38,319 bases of DNA. It comes from Aminobacter ciceronei (GTDB lineage Bacteria > Pseudomonadota > Alphaproteobacteria > Rhizobiales > Rhizobiaceae). The notes under the pieces were generated by a model, which made no database searches, was not told the origin of the DNA, and saw nothing but the letters and a program-made list of their open reading frames with translations. The stretch lies in NCBI RefSeq assembly GCF_014138625.1, contig NZ_JACJHY010000046.1, positions 1-38,319 on the forward strand. The letters run 5' to 3'. Every line of letters starts with the position of its first letter. Positions within the stretch are counted from its first letter, which is position 1. Below are positions 9,743 to 19,001 of the stretch, one piece after another. A program made the translations under genes and the position numbers.

Positions 9743-11572
9743 TTATGCCGCGCCGGCGGTCTTCGACGACTTCTCGAAGCGCTTGCGCTCGTTCGGGTCG
9801 AGATAGAGCTTGCGCAGGCGGATGGTCTTCGGCGTCACTTCGACCAGTTCGTCGTCCTGGATCCAGGCGAGCGCGCGCTCGAGCGTCATGCGGATCGGCG
9901 GCGTCAGGCGCACTGCTTCATCCTTGCCGGCGGCGCGGATATTGGTCAGCTTCTTGCCCTTCAGCACGTTGACCTCGAGGTCGTTGTCGCGGCTGTGGAT
10001 ACCGATGATCATGCCCTGGTAGACCTTCACGCCGGCGTCGATGACCATCGGGCCGCGGTCTTCCAGGTTCCACATGGCGAATGCAACCGACTCACCCTGA
10101 TCATTGGAGATCAGAACGCCGTTGGTGCGACCGGGCAGCTCGCCCTTGTAGCCCTGGTAGGAGTGGAACAGGCGGTTCATGACAGCCGTGCCACGCGTAT
10201 CGGTGAGCAGTTCCGACTGGTAGCCGATCAGGCCGCGCGTCGGCGCATGGAACACCAGACGCTGGCGGTTGCCGCCTGAAGGACGCAACTCGACCATCTC
10301 GGCCTTGCGCTCCGACATCTTCTGGACGACGACGCCGGCATGCTCTTCATCAACGTCGATGACGACTTCTTCGACGGGCTCGAGCAGGTCGCCGTTCTCG
10401 TCCTTCTGCATGACGACGCGCGGACGCGACACGGCAAGCTCGAAGCCCTCGCGGCGCATCGTTTCGATCAGCACGGCCAGCTGCAATTCGCCACGGCCGG
10501 AGACGTAGAACGAATCCTTGTCGGCCGATTCCTCGATCTTGAGGGCGACGTTGCCTTCGGCTTCCTTGAGCAGACGGTCGCGGATGACGCGGCTGGTGAC
10601 CTTGTCACCTTCGGTGCCGGCCAGCGGCGAGTCGTTGACGATGAAGGACATGGTGACGGTCGGCGGATCGATCGGCTGCGCATGCAGCGGCTCGGTCACG
10701 GCCGGGTCGCAGAAGGTGTCGGCGACGGTTCCCTTGGAAAGGCCGGCGATGGCAACGATGTCGCCTGCCTGCGCTTCTTCGATCGGCTGACGCTCGAGAC
10801 CACGAAAGGCGAGGATCTTGGAGACGCGGCCGGTTTCCAGCAGCGAACCGTCATGGTGCAGCACCTTGACCGGCTGGTTGGACTTCAGCGTGCCGGATTC
10901 GATGCGGCCGGTGATGATGCGACCGAGGAACGGGTTCGCCTCGAGAATGGTGCCGATCATGCGGAACGGGCCGGGGTGAACCGTCGGTGCCGGTACGTGC
11001 TTGAGCACGAGGTCGAACAGCGGCGCCAGGCCCTGGTCCTTCGGGCCTTCCGGATTCTCGGAAACCCAGCCATCGCGGCCCGAACCGTAGAGGATCGGGA
11101 AGTCGAGCTGTTCGTCGGTGGCGTCGAGGGCTGCGAACAGGTCGAACACCTCGTTGATGACTTCCTGATGGCGGCCATCAGGACGGTCGATCTTGTTGAT
11201 GACGACGATCGGCTTCAGGCCGACCTTGAGCGCCTTGCCGACCACGAACTTGGTCTGCGGCATCGGGCCTTCGGCAGCGTCGACCAGAACAATCGCGCTG
11301 TCGACCATCGACAGGATGCGTTCGACCTCGCCGCCGAAATCGGCGTGGCCAGGGGTGTCGACGATGTTGATGCGGGTGTCCTTCCAGTCGACCGAAGTCG
11401 CCTTGGCCAGGATGGTGATGCCGCGTTCCTTTTCGAGATCGTTCGAATCCATCGCGCGCTCGGCGACGCGCTGGTTTTCACGGAACGAGCCGGATTGCTT
11501 GAGAAGCTGGTCGACGAGCGTGGTCTTGCCATGGTCGACGTGCGCGATGATCGCGATATTGCGGAGGTTCAT
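9743..11572 (-). CDS. typA: Ribosome-associated GTPase TypA/BipA
   Basis: A translational GTPase related to EF-G that binds the ribosome and supports 50S assembly and growth under stress or cold. It has 609 residues. The G1 motif AHVDHGKTT is at residues 10-18, the switch-[16 protein letters not shown] near residue 73 and NKIDRPD near residue 125. Beta-barrel, EF-G-like and TypA-specific C-terminal domains follow ([18 protein letters not shown] near residue 360, [15 protein letters not shown] near 460). The frame is open to 11638, but [18 protein letters not shown] at 11572 is the family start and has GCGGAGG-like bases near it on the coding strand context. It ends at a strong terminator. Confidence 0.97.
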   Translation of the reverse strand: MNLRNIAIIAHVDHGKTTLVDQLLKQSGSFRENQRVAERAMDSNDLEKERGITILAKATSVDWKDTRINIVDTPGHADFGGEVERILSMVDSAIVLVDAAEGPMPQTKFVVGKALKVGLKPIVVINKIDRPDGRHQEVINEVFDLFAALDATDEQLDFPILYGSGRDGWVSENPEGPKDQGLAPLFDLVLKHVPAPTVHPGPFRMIGTILEANPFLGRIITGRIESGTLKSNQPVKVLHHDGSLLETGRVSKILAFRGLERQPIEEAQAGDIVAIAGLSKGTVADTFCDPAVTEPLHAQPIDPPTVTMSFIVNDSPLAGTEGDKVTSRVIRDRLLKEAEGNVALKIEESADKDSFYVSGRGELQLAVLIETMRREGFELAVSRPRVVMQKDENGDLLEPVEEVVIDVDEEHAGVVVQKMSERKAEMVELRPSGGNRQRLVFHAPTRGLIGYQSELLTDTRGTAVMNRLFHSYQGYKGELPGRTNGVLISNDQGESVAFAMWNLEDRGPMVIDAGVKVYQGMIIGIHSRDNDLEVNVLKGKKLTNIRAAGKDEAVRLTPPIRMTLERALAWIQDDELVEVTPKTIRLRKLYLDPNERKRFEKSSKTAGAA

Positions 11573-11666
11573 ATGTCTACTCGGGAGCGTTGCGGGCACT
11601 GCCTGTCGACGCGCCGCGTTTCGTGTGGCCGGGCTCATACAGCTTTTTTCGCAAATGCGAAAGGGG

Positions 11667-11697
11667 GGCGGGCAAATCGGCCGATTTTCTGCCCGCC
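11667..11697 (-). terminator. Hairpin terminator of the peptidase-rsm22 unit
   Basis: A 14-bp stem (11667-11680 with 11681-11697) with a 3-nt bulge lies 8 bp past the Rsm22 gene stop on the minus strand and is followed by CCCCTTTCG. A second perfect 7-bp palindrome (tttcgca/tgcgaaa) follows at about 11647-11662 next to a six-T run on the plus strand. Confidence 0.65.
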
Positions 11698-11704
11698 GGC
11701 AAGC

Positions 11705-12664
11705 CTACAAGAAGTCGCCCCAGTCGGCCCGTCGTGCCGACCTGAACAGCTCGCCATCGCGCTTGGTCAAGAGCTTTTCCTCGATCGAGCCATTTTCCAG
11801 GCACAGTTTGAGCTGGACCTTGCCCGATCCGCCGCGCGCCGGCGCCAAGACCCGGGCGCGGAATGGTTCAGCCGGCATGCGCGACGCGGCCAGGAAAATG
11901 TACTTCTCGTCTTCCCACGGCACCTCGCCACGCTTGGTCAGCCGATGCAGCCGCGAGCGCGCCACGCGGCGCGAAAAATGGCACCAGTCGGGCTCGACGA
12001 TCGGGCAGGCGTCGGCATGCGGACAAGGTGCCGTCAGATGTGCGCCGAGATCGATGAGGCGCTGTCGCACCGCCATCATGCGCTGCCAGCCGGCCGGCGT
12101 GCCGGGCTCGACCACAACAAGCAGGCCGTCGGTGGCAGCCCACAGGCGCTCGACCAACGCGAGCCCCTCGGCCGGCGACAACTCGTCCAGCACATAGGCC
12201 AGCGTCACCAGATCGGCCTTGTCGGCCTCGAAGCTCTTGGCGGCATCCGCCACACGCCAATCCACATGCGCAACGCCCGAATGCGCCGACAACGCAATGC
12301 CAACCTTACGGATCGCCTGGCTTGCCTCGAGCATCGTCGCGGAATCGATGCTCGGCCAGCAGTCCGAAGCCGCCCAAAGTGCCGTGCCTGGACCGGCACC
12401 GACGTCGAGCAGGCTTTTAGGCGCAAAGTCAGGCATCAGCTCGGCGGCACTTTCGAGACTCGCCCTGACGGCCGCAAATGTCGCCGGCAGCCGCGTCGCC
12501 AGATAGGCGTTGGCGAACATCTCGTCCGACAGATGCAGTTTTCCATCGCGCAACTCGGCGCGATAGCGGCTCGACAAGGTGTCGGCAGCCCGCTGCAACT
12601 CGCCAAGCGGCACGCCTTCCAGCGCCCGGTCGACCGCCGCCCGCAATGCTGCCGGTAGTTCCAT
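11705..12664 (-). CDS. Rsm22-family ribosome assembly protein (METTL17-like methyltransferase fold)
   Basis: A 319-residue protein of the Rsm22 family, whose mitochondrial members (yeast Rsm22, human METTL17) act in small-subunit ribosome assembly. A class I SAM-binding motif [15 protein letters not shown] lies at about residues 85-99. A later cysteine cluster (C-P-H-A-D-A-C, then W-C-H-F, then K-L-C-L) resembles the Fe-S ligand set of this family. The gene follows the M3 peptidase by 19 bp and both probably share a transcript. Whether it still methylates anything is unknown; some family members may act structurally. Confidence 0.85.
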   Translation of the reverse strand: MELPAALRAAVDRALEGVPLGELQRAADTLSSRYRAELRDGKLHLSDEMFANAYLATRLPATFAAVRASLESAAELMPDFAPKSLLDVGAGPGTALWAASDCWPSIDSATMLEASQAIRKVGIALSAHSGVAHVDWRVADAAKSFEADKADLVTLAYVLDELSPAEGLALVERLWAATDGLLVVVEPGTPAGWQRMMAVRQRLIDLGAHLTAPCPHADACPIVEPDWCHFSRRVARSRLHRLTKRGEVPWEDEKYIFLAASRMPAEPFRARVLAPARGGSGKVQLKLCLENGSIEEKLLTKRDGELFRSARRADWGDFL

Positions 12665-12683
12665 CGGCCTGCCCGTCCGCGGC

Positions 12684-14738
12684 CTATACGAGGCCGCGCT
12701 TTTCCATCATCGCCTCCGGCGACGGCAACTTGCCGCGGAAGGCCTTGTAGAGTTCTTCCGGATCGGCCGAACCGCCTGCCGCATAGATGTGCTTGCGCAG
12801 CTTCTCGGCCATGCCGGGATTGAAGGCGTCGCCGGTTTCCTCGAAGGCGGCGAAGGCGTCGGCGTCGAGCACTTCCGACCACATGTAGGAGTAGTAGCCG
12901 GCCGAATAGCCCTCGCCCGAGAACACATGCAGGAAATGCGGCGTACGGTGACGCATGACGATCGCATCCGGCATGCCGAGCTTTTCCAGTGTCTCGGCTT
13001 CGAAGGCGGCGGGCTCCGTCGGTGCGTCCGGCCGGGCATGATAGGCCATGTCGACAAGCGCCGACGAGGCGAACTCGACGGTGGCAAAGCCGGCGCCGAA
13101 AGTCTTGGCAGCCAGCATCTTGTCGAGCAGAGCCTTGGGCATCGGCTTGCCGGTCTTGTAATGCAGCGCATGCTTTTCCAGCACCGCCGGCACCGTCAGC
13201 CAGTGTTCGTAGAGTTGCGACGGCAATTCGACGAAGTCGCGGCTGACCGAGGTGCCCGCCACTGACGGCCAGGTGACATCGGTCAGCATGCCATGCAAAG
13301 CGTGGCCAAATTCATGGAACAGCGTCTTGGCCTCGTCGAGCGACAGCAGCGCCGGCTCGCCGGCCTTCGGCTTGGCGGAGTTCATGATGTTGTAGATGAT
13401 CGGCGTCGAGCCCTTGCCCAGCCTGTAGCCTGACTGCAGCGCACTCATCCAGGCACCCGAACGCTTCGACTGGCGGGCAAAATAGTCGGCGAGGAAGAGC
13501 CCGCGCGTGCTGCCGTCGGCGTTGAACACCTCGAACACCCTGGCATCGGGATGCCAGGCGGCAACATCGGGCACTTCCTTGAAGGTGATGCCGAACAACC
13601 GGGTCGCGACATCGAAGCAGGCCTTGATGACGTTCTCGAGCTGGAGGTAGGGCTTCAGCTCGGCCTCGTCGAAGGCGTATTTCTCCGCCCGCAGCTTCTC
13701 CTGATAGAAGCGCCAGTCCCAGGCGGCGAGCTTGTCGTTGCTGCCGGCGGCCGCTGCAAGGCGCTGCAGTTCGGTCTCGTCGGCGGCGGCCTTCTCGCGC
13801 GCCTTGTTCCACACCGGCTCAAGCAACTCCATCACCGCCTTGGGGGTCTTTGCCATGGTGTCGTCGAGCTTCAGCGCCGCATAGCTGTCATAGCCGAGCA
13901 GCCTGGCCTTTTCGGCGCGCAGGCTGAGCGTATCGCGCACAATGCTGGCATTGTCGGTCTCGCCACCTGTTTCGCCGCGTCCCGCAAAGGCCTTGAATGC
14001 CTTTTCGCGCAGGTCACGCCGCTCAGAGAACGTCGTGAACGGCTCATAGATCGAGCGTGACAAGGTGACGGCGTACTTACCCGTCTCGCCGCGCGCCTCG
14101 GCAGCCTGGCCCATCGCACCACGGACAAATTCCGGCAGGCCGTCGAGATCGCCTTCGTCGAGAAACAGCACCCATTCCCTCTCGTCGGCCAGAACGTTCT
14201 GGCCGAACTTGGCGCCAAGCGAGGCAAGCTCTTCCTGGATAGCGGCAAGCCGCTTCTTGCCCACCGGGTCGAGCTTGGCACCCGAACGGACGAAGCCTTT
14301 CCAGGTTTTTTCCAGCACCCTCAGCGTCTCAGGGTCTAGGCCGAGCGAAGCGCGGCGGGAGTAGAGATCGTCTATGCGTGCAAACAGCTTCTCGTTCATC
14401 GAGATCGCCGAGAAATGGCGAGCCATCTTCGGCGAGATCTCACGCTCCATCGCCTGGATCGCGTCATTGGTGTGGGCACCGGCGCGGCACCAGAAGATCG
14501 AGGACACGCGGTCGAGCGCATCACCTGCGAGCTCCATTGCTTCAAGCGTGTTGGCGACCGTCGCTTGTTCCGCATTGGCGGCAATCGCATCGATCTCGGC
14601 GGCGTGCGCGGCAAGCGCTGCATCAAACACCGGCCCGAAATCGCTGTCCTCGATCCTGGTGAAATCCGGCAGGCCGAGCGGCCCGGCCCAATGGGTCAGC
14701 GGATGACGCGCGAGATCGATGTTCTGGCTGGCAGACAT
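12684..14738 (-). CDS. M3-family zinc oligopeptidase (Dcp/oligopeptidase A type)
   Basis: A cytoplasmic metallopeptidase of 684 residues that degrades short peptides. The zinc motif HEFGH lies at residues 475-479, and a downstream FVELPSQLYEHW segment carries the third-ligand glutamate region. The C-terminal GEGYSAGYYSYMWSEVLDADAF matches the substrate-binding tyrosine region of Dcp/OpdA enzymes. The frame stays open far upstream to 16076, but that part is antisense to the marR and exporter genes. The true start is the ATG at 14738 (MSASQNIDLARHPLTHW), the usual family beginning. The promoter must lie in the 130-bp gap shared with divergent marR. Confidence 0.93.
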   Translation of the reverse strand: MSASQNIDLARHPLTHWAGPLGLPDFTRIEDSDFGPVFDAALAAHAAEIDAIAANAEQATVANTLEAMELAGDALDRVSSIFWCRAGAHTNDAIQAMEREISPKMARHFSAISMNEKLFARIDDLYSRRASLGLDPETLRVLEKTWKGFVRSGAKLDPVGKKRLAAIQEELASLGAKFGQNVLADEREWVLFLDEGDLDGLPEFVRGAMGQAAEARGETGKYAVTLSRSIYEPFTTFSERRDLREKAFKAFAGRGETGGETDNASIVRDTLSLRAEKARLLGYDSYAALKLDDTMAKTPKAVMELLEPVWNKAREKAAADETELQRLAAAAGSNDKLAAWDWRFYQEKLRAEKYAFDEAELKPYLQLENVIKACFDVATRLFGITFKEVPDVAAWHPDARVFEVFNADGSTRGLFLADYFARQSKRSGAWMSALQSGYRLGKGSTPIIYNIMNSAKPKAGEPALLSLDEAKTLFHEFGHALHGMLTDVTWPSVAGTSVSRDFVELPSQLYEHWLTVPAVLEKHALHYKTGKPMPKALLDKMLAAKTFGAGFATVEFASSALVDMAYHARPDAPTEPAAFEAETLEKLGMPDAIVMRHRTPHFLHVFSGEGYSAGYYSYMWSEVLDADAFAAFEETGDAFNPGMAEKLRKHIYAAGGSADPEELYKAFRGKLPSPEAMMEKRGLV

Positions 14739-14834
14739 GAATGGCTTCCTCGATTGGCATTCGGTTCGGACAGCCTCGATGTAGGGCCGGACCGGTAACT
14801 GCGCAACCGCATTGACTCGTCGCCTCACGTAAAC

Positions 14835-14863
14835 TAAGTAACCCATATAATAAGGATTACTTA
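14835..14863. promoter_or_regulatory. Inverted repeat, probable MarR operator
   Basis: TAAGTAACCC and GGATTACTTA form 10-bp arms (one mismatch) around a 9-bp AT-rich spacer, ending 5 bp before the marR ATG. An AT-rich palindrome overlapping the start region of a MarR gene is the classic place for autorepression. It may also affect the divergent peptidase gene. The regulatory role is inferred from position. Confidence 0.65.
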
Positions 14864-14868
14864 CTAAA

Positions 14869-15345
14869 ATGCCTGCCAGTCCGGAAACCGACACTTTCGG
14901 CTTCATCGTCAACGATCTCTCGCGCATCATCCGCGCCGAGATGGACCGCCGCACCACTGAAGCCGGCCTCGGCCTGACCACCGGCGAGGGCCGGGCGCTG
15001 CTCAATGTCAGCCGCACCGGTCCGATCAGGCAGACGGCATTGGCCGAGCGGCTGGGTGTCGAAGCGATGACCCTGAGCGGTCTTGTCGACCGGCTAGAAG
15101 CCAAGGGTTTCGTCGAGCGCCAGCCCGATCCGGCCGATCGCCGTGCCAAGCTGGTCACCCTCACCGAAGCCGGGTCCACCGTCGTCAGGCAGATCGAGCC
15201 GATCGCCGCCGCGATCCGAAGCGAGGCAGCGCTTGGCATCGATCCGGACGACTGGCAGCGCCTTCTCGTTTCACTGCGGGCAGCCCGCACCAACCTGCTC
15301 GCCACGCGCACCGAAGCGCTATCGGGCGAGGACACGGCGGCATGA
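14869..15345 (+). CDS. MarR-family transcriptional regulator
   Basis: A 158-residue winged-helix repressor. The recognition region reads RQTALAERLGVEAMTLSGLVDRLEAKGFVER (about residues 53-85), followed by the wing DPADRRAKLVTLTEAG (about 87-103), both typical of MarR. The C-terminal helix is the dimer interface. Such proteins usually bind a small aromatic or drug ligand and release DNA. The stop overlaps the start of the downstream exporter (ATGA at 15342-15345), so the two are translationally coupled, which suggests it controls that exporter. A palindrome just upstream of its start is the likely operator. The ribosome binding site is weak and AT-rich. Confidence 0.93.
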   Translation: MPASPETDTFGFIVNDLSRIIRAEMDRRTTEAGLGLTTGEGRALLNVSRTGPIRQTALAERLGVEAMTLSGLVDRLEAKGFVERQPDPADRRAKLVTLTEAGSTVVRQIEPIAAAIRSEAALGIDPDDWQRLLVSLRAARTNLLATRTEALSGEDTAA

Positions 15346-16598
15346 ACATGCGCACCGATATCAGCCAGGCGCTGGACCTTGTGGAAACCGCACCGATCAT
15401 GAGCGAGCGCCGGGTGTCGCTGATCGGCGGCCTGATGGTTGCCATCGGCCCGATCTCGCTGGCGCTGTTCACGCCGGCCATGCCCGAGATCGTCCAGGCC
15501 TTCGGCACCACCGAAGCTGCAGTCAAGATGACGCTGTCGCTCTATTTCGGCGGTTTTGCCTTTGCCCAGCTCGTCTGTGGCCCGCTCTCCGACGGTTTTG
15601 GCCGCCGCCCGATCACGCTCGCCTTCATGGCGATCTATCTTGCCGCAAGCGTTCTGGCGCTGATGGCGCCGAACATCGAAACGCTCGTCGTCGCGCGCTT
15701 CCTGCAGGGCGTCGGCGCCGCCGTCGGTGTTTCGGTGGCGCGTGCCGTCGTTCGCGACGTCTTCACCCACGAACGCTCCGCCCGCATCATGAACATGATC
15801 GGCATCCTTTTGGCCCTCGGCCCGGCCATCGCGCCAACCCTCGGCGGCCTGACCATGGAGTTGTTCGGCTGGCATGCCATCTTCGTGGTGATGGTGCTGC
15901 TCGGCGTCGTCGTCATGCTGGTGGCGATCTTTGCCCTGCGCGAAACGGTGACGCGCGACCTCAGCCGCATCAGGCCGAAAGCCCTCGTTGCCTCCTACGG
16001 CTCGCTCTTCCGCAGCCCCTATTTCGTGCTCTGCTGCCTGGTCATCGCCGGCACGACCGGCGCGATCTACACCCAAGCGACCGTGCTGGCCTTCATTCTG
16101 ATGGAGCGTGTCGGCCTCACGCCCACCCAGTTCGGCGTCGGCATGCTGATGCAGACCGCCAATTTCATGGCCGGCGCGATCGTCATGCGCATCTTCATGA
16201 AGCGTTTCGGCGCAGCAAGGATGGTGCCCGTCGGCCTGGTTTTCGTTGCCATCGGATCGATCGCCATGGCCATCCTGCTCAGGACCTATGAACCCAGCTT
16301 CCTGCTGGTCATGGTTCCGGTCGGCATCTACGCCTTCGGCATCGCCATGATCTCGCCGGCGATGATGACGGCGGCGATGGCGCCCTTCCCCGAAAATGCC
16401 GGGGCGGCATCCGCCATGATGGGCTTCTTCCAGATGGGCGCGGGAATGGTTGGCGGTGCAGCGGCGGCATTGATGGGTGACCCGGTCAATGCGCTCGCCA
16501 CCGTGATCCCGATCATGGGCCTCCTTGCCATCCTGTCATGGCTGATCTGGCGCCGTCTGCCGGAGCCGTCGCTGATGGCACGGCTGAAGCAGGGCTAG
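15342..16598 (+). CDS. Bcr/CflA-family multidrug efflux MFS transporter
   Basis: A 418-residue inner-membrane protein with 12 predicted helices. The segment LYFGGFAFAQLVCGPLSDGFGRRP (about residues 65-90) is the signature of the Bcr/CflA drug:proton antiporter group, and VARFLQGVGAAVGVSVARAVVRD (about 115-140) matches motif C-like and antiporter helices of that group. It probably exports toxic compounds by proton antiport; the substrate is unknown. It starts inside the marR stop (ATGA) and is most likely repressed by that regulator. A short repeat follows the stop. Confidence 0.92.
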   Translation: MNMRTDISQALDLVETAPIMSERRVSLIGGLMVAIGPISLALFTPAMPEIVQAFGTTEAAVKMTLSLYFGGFAFAQLVCGPLSDGFGRRPITLAFMAIYLAASVLALMAPNIETLVVARFLQGVGAAVGVSVARAVVRDVFTHERSARIMNMIGILLALGPAIAPTLGGLTMELFGWHAIFVVMVLLGVVVMLVAIFALRETVTRDLSRIRPKALVASYGSLFRSPYFVLCCLVIAGTTGAIYTQATVLAFILMERVGLTPTQFGVGMLMQTANFMAGAIVMRIFMKRFGAARMVPVGLVFVAIGSIAMAILLRTYEPSFLLVMVPVGIYAFGIAMISPAMMTAAMAPFPENAGAASAMMGFFQMGAGMVGGAAAALMGDPVNALATVIPIMGLLAILSWLIWRRLPEPSLMARLKQG

Positions 16599-16682
16599 AG
16601 CAGCAGCAGTTTTCCGTCCGGAATTGCGCAGGACATGGAGACAGAGAGCTTCCGCAACCGACGAAAAGCGGAAACGCCCTAG
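16599..16682. repeat. Short palindromic intergenic element between convergent genes
   Basis: The gap holds gttttccgtccggaattgcg followed by an imperfect inverted repeat, cttccgc ... gcggaaacgc (about 16647-16678). This pattern resembles a small dispersed repeat often seen after genes in Mesorhizobium-type genomes. The hairpin could stop transcription from both sides. The identification is from memory of similar sequences. Confidence 0.45.
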
Positions 16683-17083
16683 AAGCCGTCGCAATTCTCG
16701 CCGATCGTCATCTGCGTGTTGGCGACGATGAGGCCGTTCCTGGCGGTAAATGTCTCGCGCGTCGTCATGTCATTGTTGGGGAAGTCGTAGCAGGTACGCA
16801 CCACGGTCGTTTCGCCCATTTCCGCTTCGATCTTGTGGCGGATCTTGGCGCCTTTCACGGCAACCTGCCATTCATCCATCGAGGCGATGAACTCCGCCTT
16901 GCTCTGGGTCACGCCAATATCGTCGAGCCGTATCGTCGCATTGTCGGCCAACAGTTGCGACAAGGTCGGACCATCCGCCTTGAGCAGCGCCTGATACCAA
17001 CGGTCGACGATGCTCTCCTGCGCCACGGCGCCGGCAGCCACCAGCAGCGCCAGGACTGCTGCAATCGTACGAACGGGCAACAT
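16679..17083 (-). CDS. Secreted NTF2-like/SnoaL-like protein of unknown function
   Basis: A 134-residue protein with a clear N-terminal signal sequence (LPVRTIAAVLALLVAAGAVAQ, cleavage likely after AVA-Q). The mature part has the order helix-WYQALLKADGPTLSQLLADNATIRL, then strands ending TVVRTCYDF and an NGLIVANTQMTI strand, which fits the NTF2-like cone fold. A pair of cysteines (in RTCYDF and GENCDGF) may form a disulfide in the periplasm. GGGAGG 7 nt before the ATG at 17083 supports this start over the open frame to 17155. The reaction or ligand is unknown. It is a separate unit from the DUF429 gene 43 bp upstream on the same strand, or its last member. Confidence 0.75.
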   Translation of the reverse strand: MLPVRTIAAVLALLVAAGAVAQESIVDRWYQALLKADGPTLSQLLADNATIRLDDIGVTQSKAEFIASMDEWQVAVKGAKIRHKIEAEMGETTVVRTCYDFPNNDMTTRETFTARNGLIVANTQMTIGENCDGF

Positions 17084-17126
17084 CGCACGCCTCCCTGTCG
17101 GACAGGAGAATTGTCGGACGAGAGCA

Positions 17127-17879
17127 TTAAACCCAGATCGCGACCGGAATGCCATTGATATCGCGCCCGGGCGGCGACGGAAAGCTCATGGTCTCGCCGC
17201 GACGGTGCCGCTCGGCGATCAGCATCATCGCGCAGGCATCGAGGAAGTCGTCAGCAGCCGCACCGCGCGGCGCAGGCTGGTCGAGAAAGCCGCGGCCATG
17301 GCCGACGCGCGCCAGAAGCGTTTTCCGCTCCGCCATGCCGTCGGGATTGACGCGACCCTTGATCTTCTTCGGCAGTCTCATCGCCTGCCCGCCATTCAGC
17401 CGCCAGAACGCCACTTCGGGATGGGATTCGATCACGCGCTCACGCAGCTCCGGCCTCGAGATCATCAGCGCGTCGATCTCCCGTATCTTGGAAAATATGC
17501 CGAAGGCCTGGATCGAGACGCCGCGTGGCGGCTCAGAGGTCCTCATAGCGACCTCGCTCGACCGGCGATGCGCGGCGTACCAGGCCTCGAGGTCGGTGAA
17601 CTCGGCCGCCTCGGCATGGACTGCCGCGCGCGACGGGATCGAAAACACGCTCGATTGCCGCTGACCGAGCAAAGGCCGCACCAGCATCTCGGGACCACGA
17701 CCACCCTTGGTGGTGAAGTCAGGCAGGCCGATCGGCATGTCGACCGCCACCACCGCATCGTCTGGAATTGCCGCCAACAGCGCGTCGAAGCTGCCGAACA
17801 CCTGAGCTCTCGTTCCGGCGTCGTCGCGGATCACCGCGACCCATCCGGCCTTGCAGCCGTCGACGCCGGCAACCGTCAC
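17127..17879 (-). CDS. DUF429-domain protein
   Basis: A 250-residue soluble protein. It begins VTVAGVDGCKAGWVAVI, the DUF429 opening (an RNase H-like fold predicted to act on nucleic acids), continues with VVAVDMPIGLPD near residue 45 and has an ESHPEVAFWRLNGG motif near residue 160, and a DDFLDACAMMLIA segment near 210. The conserved acidic residues of these motifs are present. No function is established. The GTG start at 17879 overlaps the pdxY stop (GTGA, 17876-17879), so it is the last gene of a tightly coupled four-gene operon; this overlap decides the start, although the frame is open to 18308. Confidence 0.88.
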   Translation of the reverse strand: MTVAGVDGCKAGWVAVIRDDAGTRAQVFGSFDALLAAIPDDAVVAVDMPIGLPDFTTKGGRGPEMLVRPLLGQRQSSVFSIPSRAAVHAEAAEFTDLEAWYAAHRRSSEVAMRTSEPPRGVSIQAFGIFSKIREIDALMISRPELRERVIESHPEVAFWRLNGGQAMRLPKKIKGRVNPDGMAERKTLLARVGHGRGFLDQPAPRGAAADDFLDACAMMLIAERHRRGETMSFPSPPGRDINGIPVAIWV

Positions 17880-18778
17880 GCCCCAGAATCCTGGCCGGGT
17901 TTCCGGCTCCGCGAGGGATGGATGAGCGTGCGCAGCTCGACCATCGCCATCGGATGCGACAGGCTTTGCGCATCGGTTTCGAGCTGCAGCTCGTCGCCGC
18001 CGCGCTTCGACGTGCGCGCCAGGATCTCGTAGACGGCGGCCGTGGTCGACTGCAGCGCCTTGGATGGCGTGTGCCCGGCCAGCAGTCGCGCCAGAAAGAC
18101 GGCAGCACTCAGGTCGCCGAGCCCGTTCGGCGGGCGCTCGACCGTGCGGTGCTCGGCCAGCAGCGCCTGCGTCTGGGTGACCAGCAAATTGCCCGTGCCG
18201 TTGGCCATCATCGCCGGCGCCGAGGTGACCAGCATCGTTGCCGGCCCGAGCCCGAGGGCAGTCGCCATTGTCGAACGCATGTCGTCGGCCTTGGCACCCG
18301 CCAGCCATTCGAGCTCATAGCGATTGGGCGTGGCGATATCGGCCAAGGGCAGCAACCTGTCGCGAATGCCCGCGGCCAGCGTCTCGGCGACATAGAGCCC
18401 ACCCTTGTCGCCGATGACGGGATCGCAAACATAGAGCGCCTTCGGATTTCTCACCTTCACCGTTTCGACCAGCGAGGCCACAGCTTCCACCTGGCCTGGC
18501 TCGCCGAGATAACCCGACAGCACCGCAGCGACTTCGCCGAGCCATGGCGCCCGTTCAAGATCGGCCATGAAGGCGGCGAATTGTTCTGTCGGCGGCACGA
18601 TGCGCGTCGCGCGGCCATGGCCGGGATGCCACGGCAAGATCACCGTCGGTACGGCCCAGACCGGGTGGCCGAGCGTCTCCAGCGCAAACACCGCCGCGCG
18701 GTTGCCCACCGACCCGCGCGCGACATGGCTCGACACGACGATGACCGCGCGTGGCGCTCCGGACTGTTCAGTGCTCAT
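17876..18778 (-). CDS. pdxY: Pyridoxal kinase PdxY
   Basis: Phosphorylates pyridoxal with ATP in the vitamin B6 salvage pathway. The 300 residues show the ribokinase-like fold of PdxY/PdxK: VVSSHVARGSVGNRAAVFALETLGH (about residues 14-38), YVCDPVIGDKGGLYV (about 115-129), ATPNRYELEWLAG (about 148-160) and the anion-hole/catalytic NGLGDLSAAVFLARLL (about 222-237), where the catalytic aspartate is D in GLGD. The start ATG overlaps the stop of the upstream small gene (TGATG, 18776-18780) and its stop overlaps the DUF429 start. PLP supply is therefore tied to two small membrane proteins and DUF429. Confidence 0.94.
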   Translation of the reverse strand: MSTEQSGAPRAVIVVSSHVARGSVGNRAAVFALETLGHPVWAVPTVILPWHPGHGRATRIVPPTEQFAAFMADLERAPWLGEVAAVLSGYLGEPGQVEAVASLVETVKVRNPKALYVCDPVIGDKGGLYVAETLAAGIRDRLLPLADIATPNRYELEWLAGAKADDMRSTMATALGLGPATMLVTSAPAMMANGTGNLLVTQTQALLAEHRTVERPPNGLGDLSAAVFLARLLAGHTPSKALQSTTAAVYEILARTSKRGGDELQLETDAQSLSHPMAMVELRTLIHPSRSRKPGQDSGA

Positions 18779-18999
18779 CAGATTTTCACCAGTGCAATGT
18801 AAGACAACAACCAGAAGAAAAGCGCGATAGCCAACACAGCACCCAGCAGCATGTAGAGGCCATTGGGCGTCTCGCCTTCTTCTTTCGCAGCATATCTGTG
18901 GCGTGCGACAAACGAACGTCCGCCATGGTCGCTCTCACGCGACAGCCGTTTGAGGATGCGGCGAGATTGCGCCGGCCCCTCATCCTCACTGCCTGTCAC
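18778..18999 (-). CDS. Small one-helix membrane protein (paralogue 2)
   Basis: About 73 residues. A polar charged N-terminal half with QSRRILKRLSRESDHGGRSF is followed by one C-terminal hydrophobic helix (LYMLLGAVLAIALFFWLL). The half-motif S-R-R-I-L-x-R-x-x-R-E-S-D-x-G-G-x-S-F-V-A-R is shared with the next gene upstream, so the two are tandem paralogues. Two adjacent GTG codons (19002 and 18999) are possible starts; the first overlaps the upstream stop as TAGTG. The stop overlaps the pdxY start. There is no known function. Confidence 0.75.
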   Translation of the reverse strand: MTGSEDEGPAQSRRILKRLSRESDHGGRSFVARHRYAAKEEGETPNGLYMLLGAVLAIALFFWLLSYIALVKI

Positions 19000-19001
19000 C
19001 A

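Noticed and set aside
10340-12658. Open frame of 772 codons on the plus strand
   Set aside because: It is antisense to typA and the Rsm22 gene and crosses their intergenic gap; composition typical of a shadow frame.
14739-16076. N-terminal extension of the M3 peptidase to 1130 residues
   Set aside because: The extra part is antisense to marR and the Bcr/CflA gene, while the normal peptidase start is at 14738.
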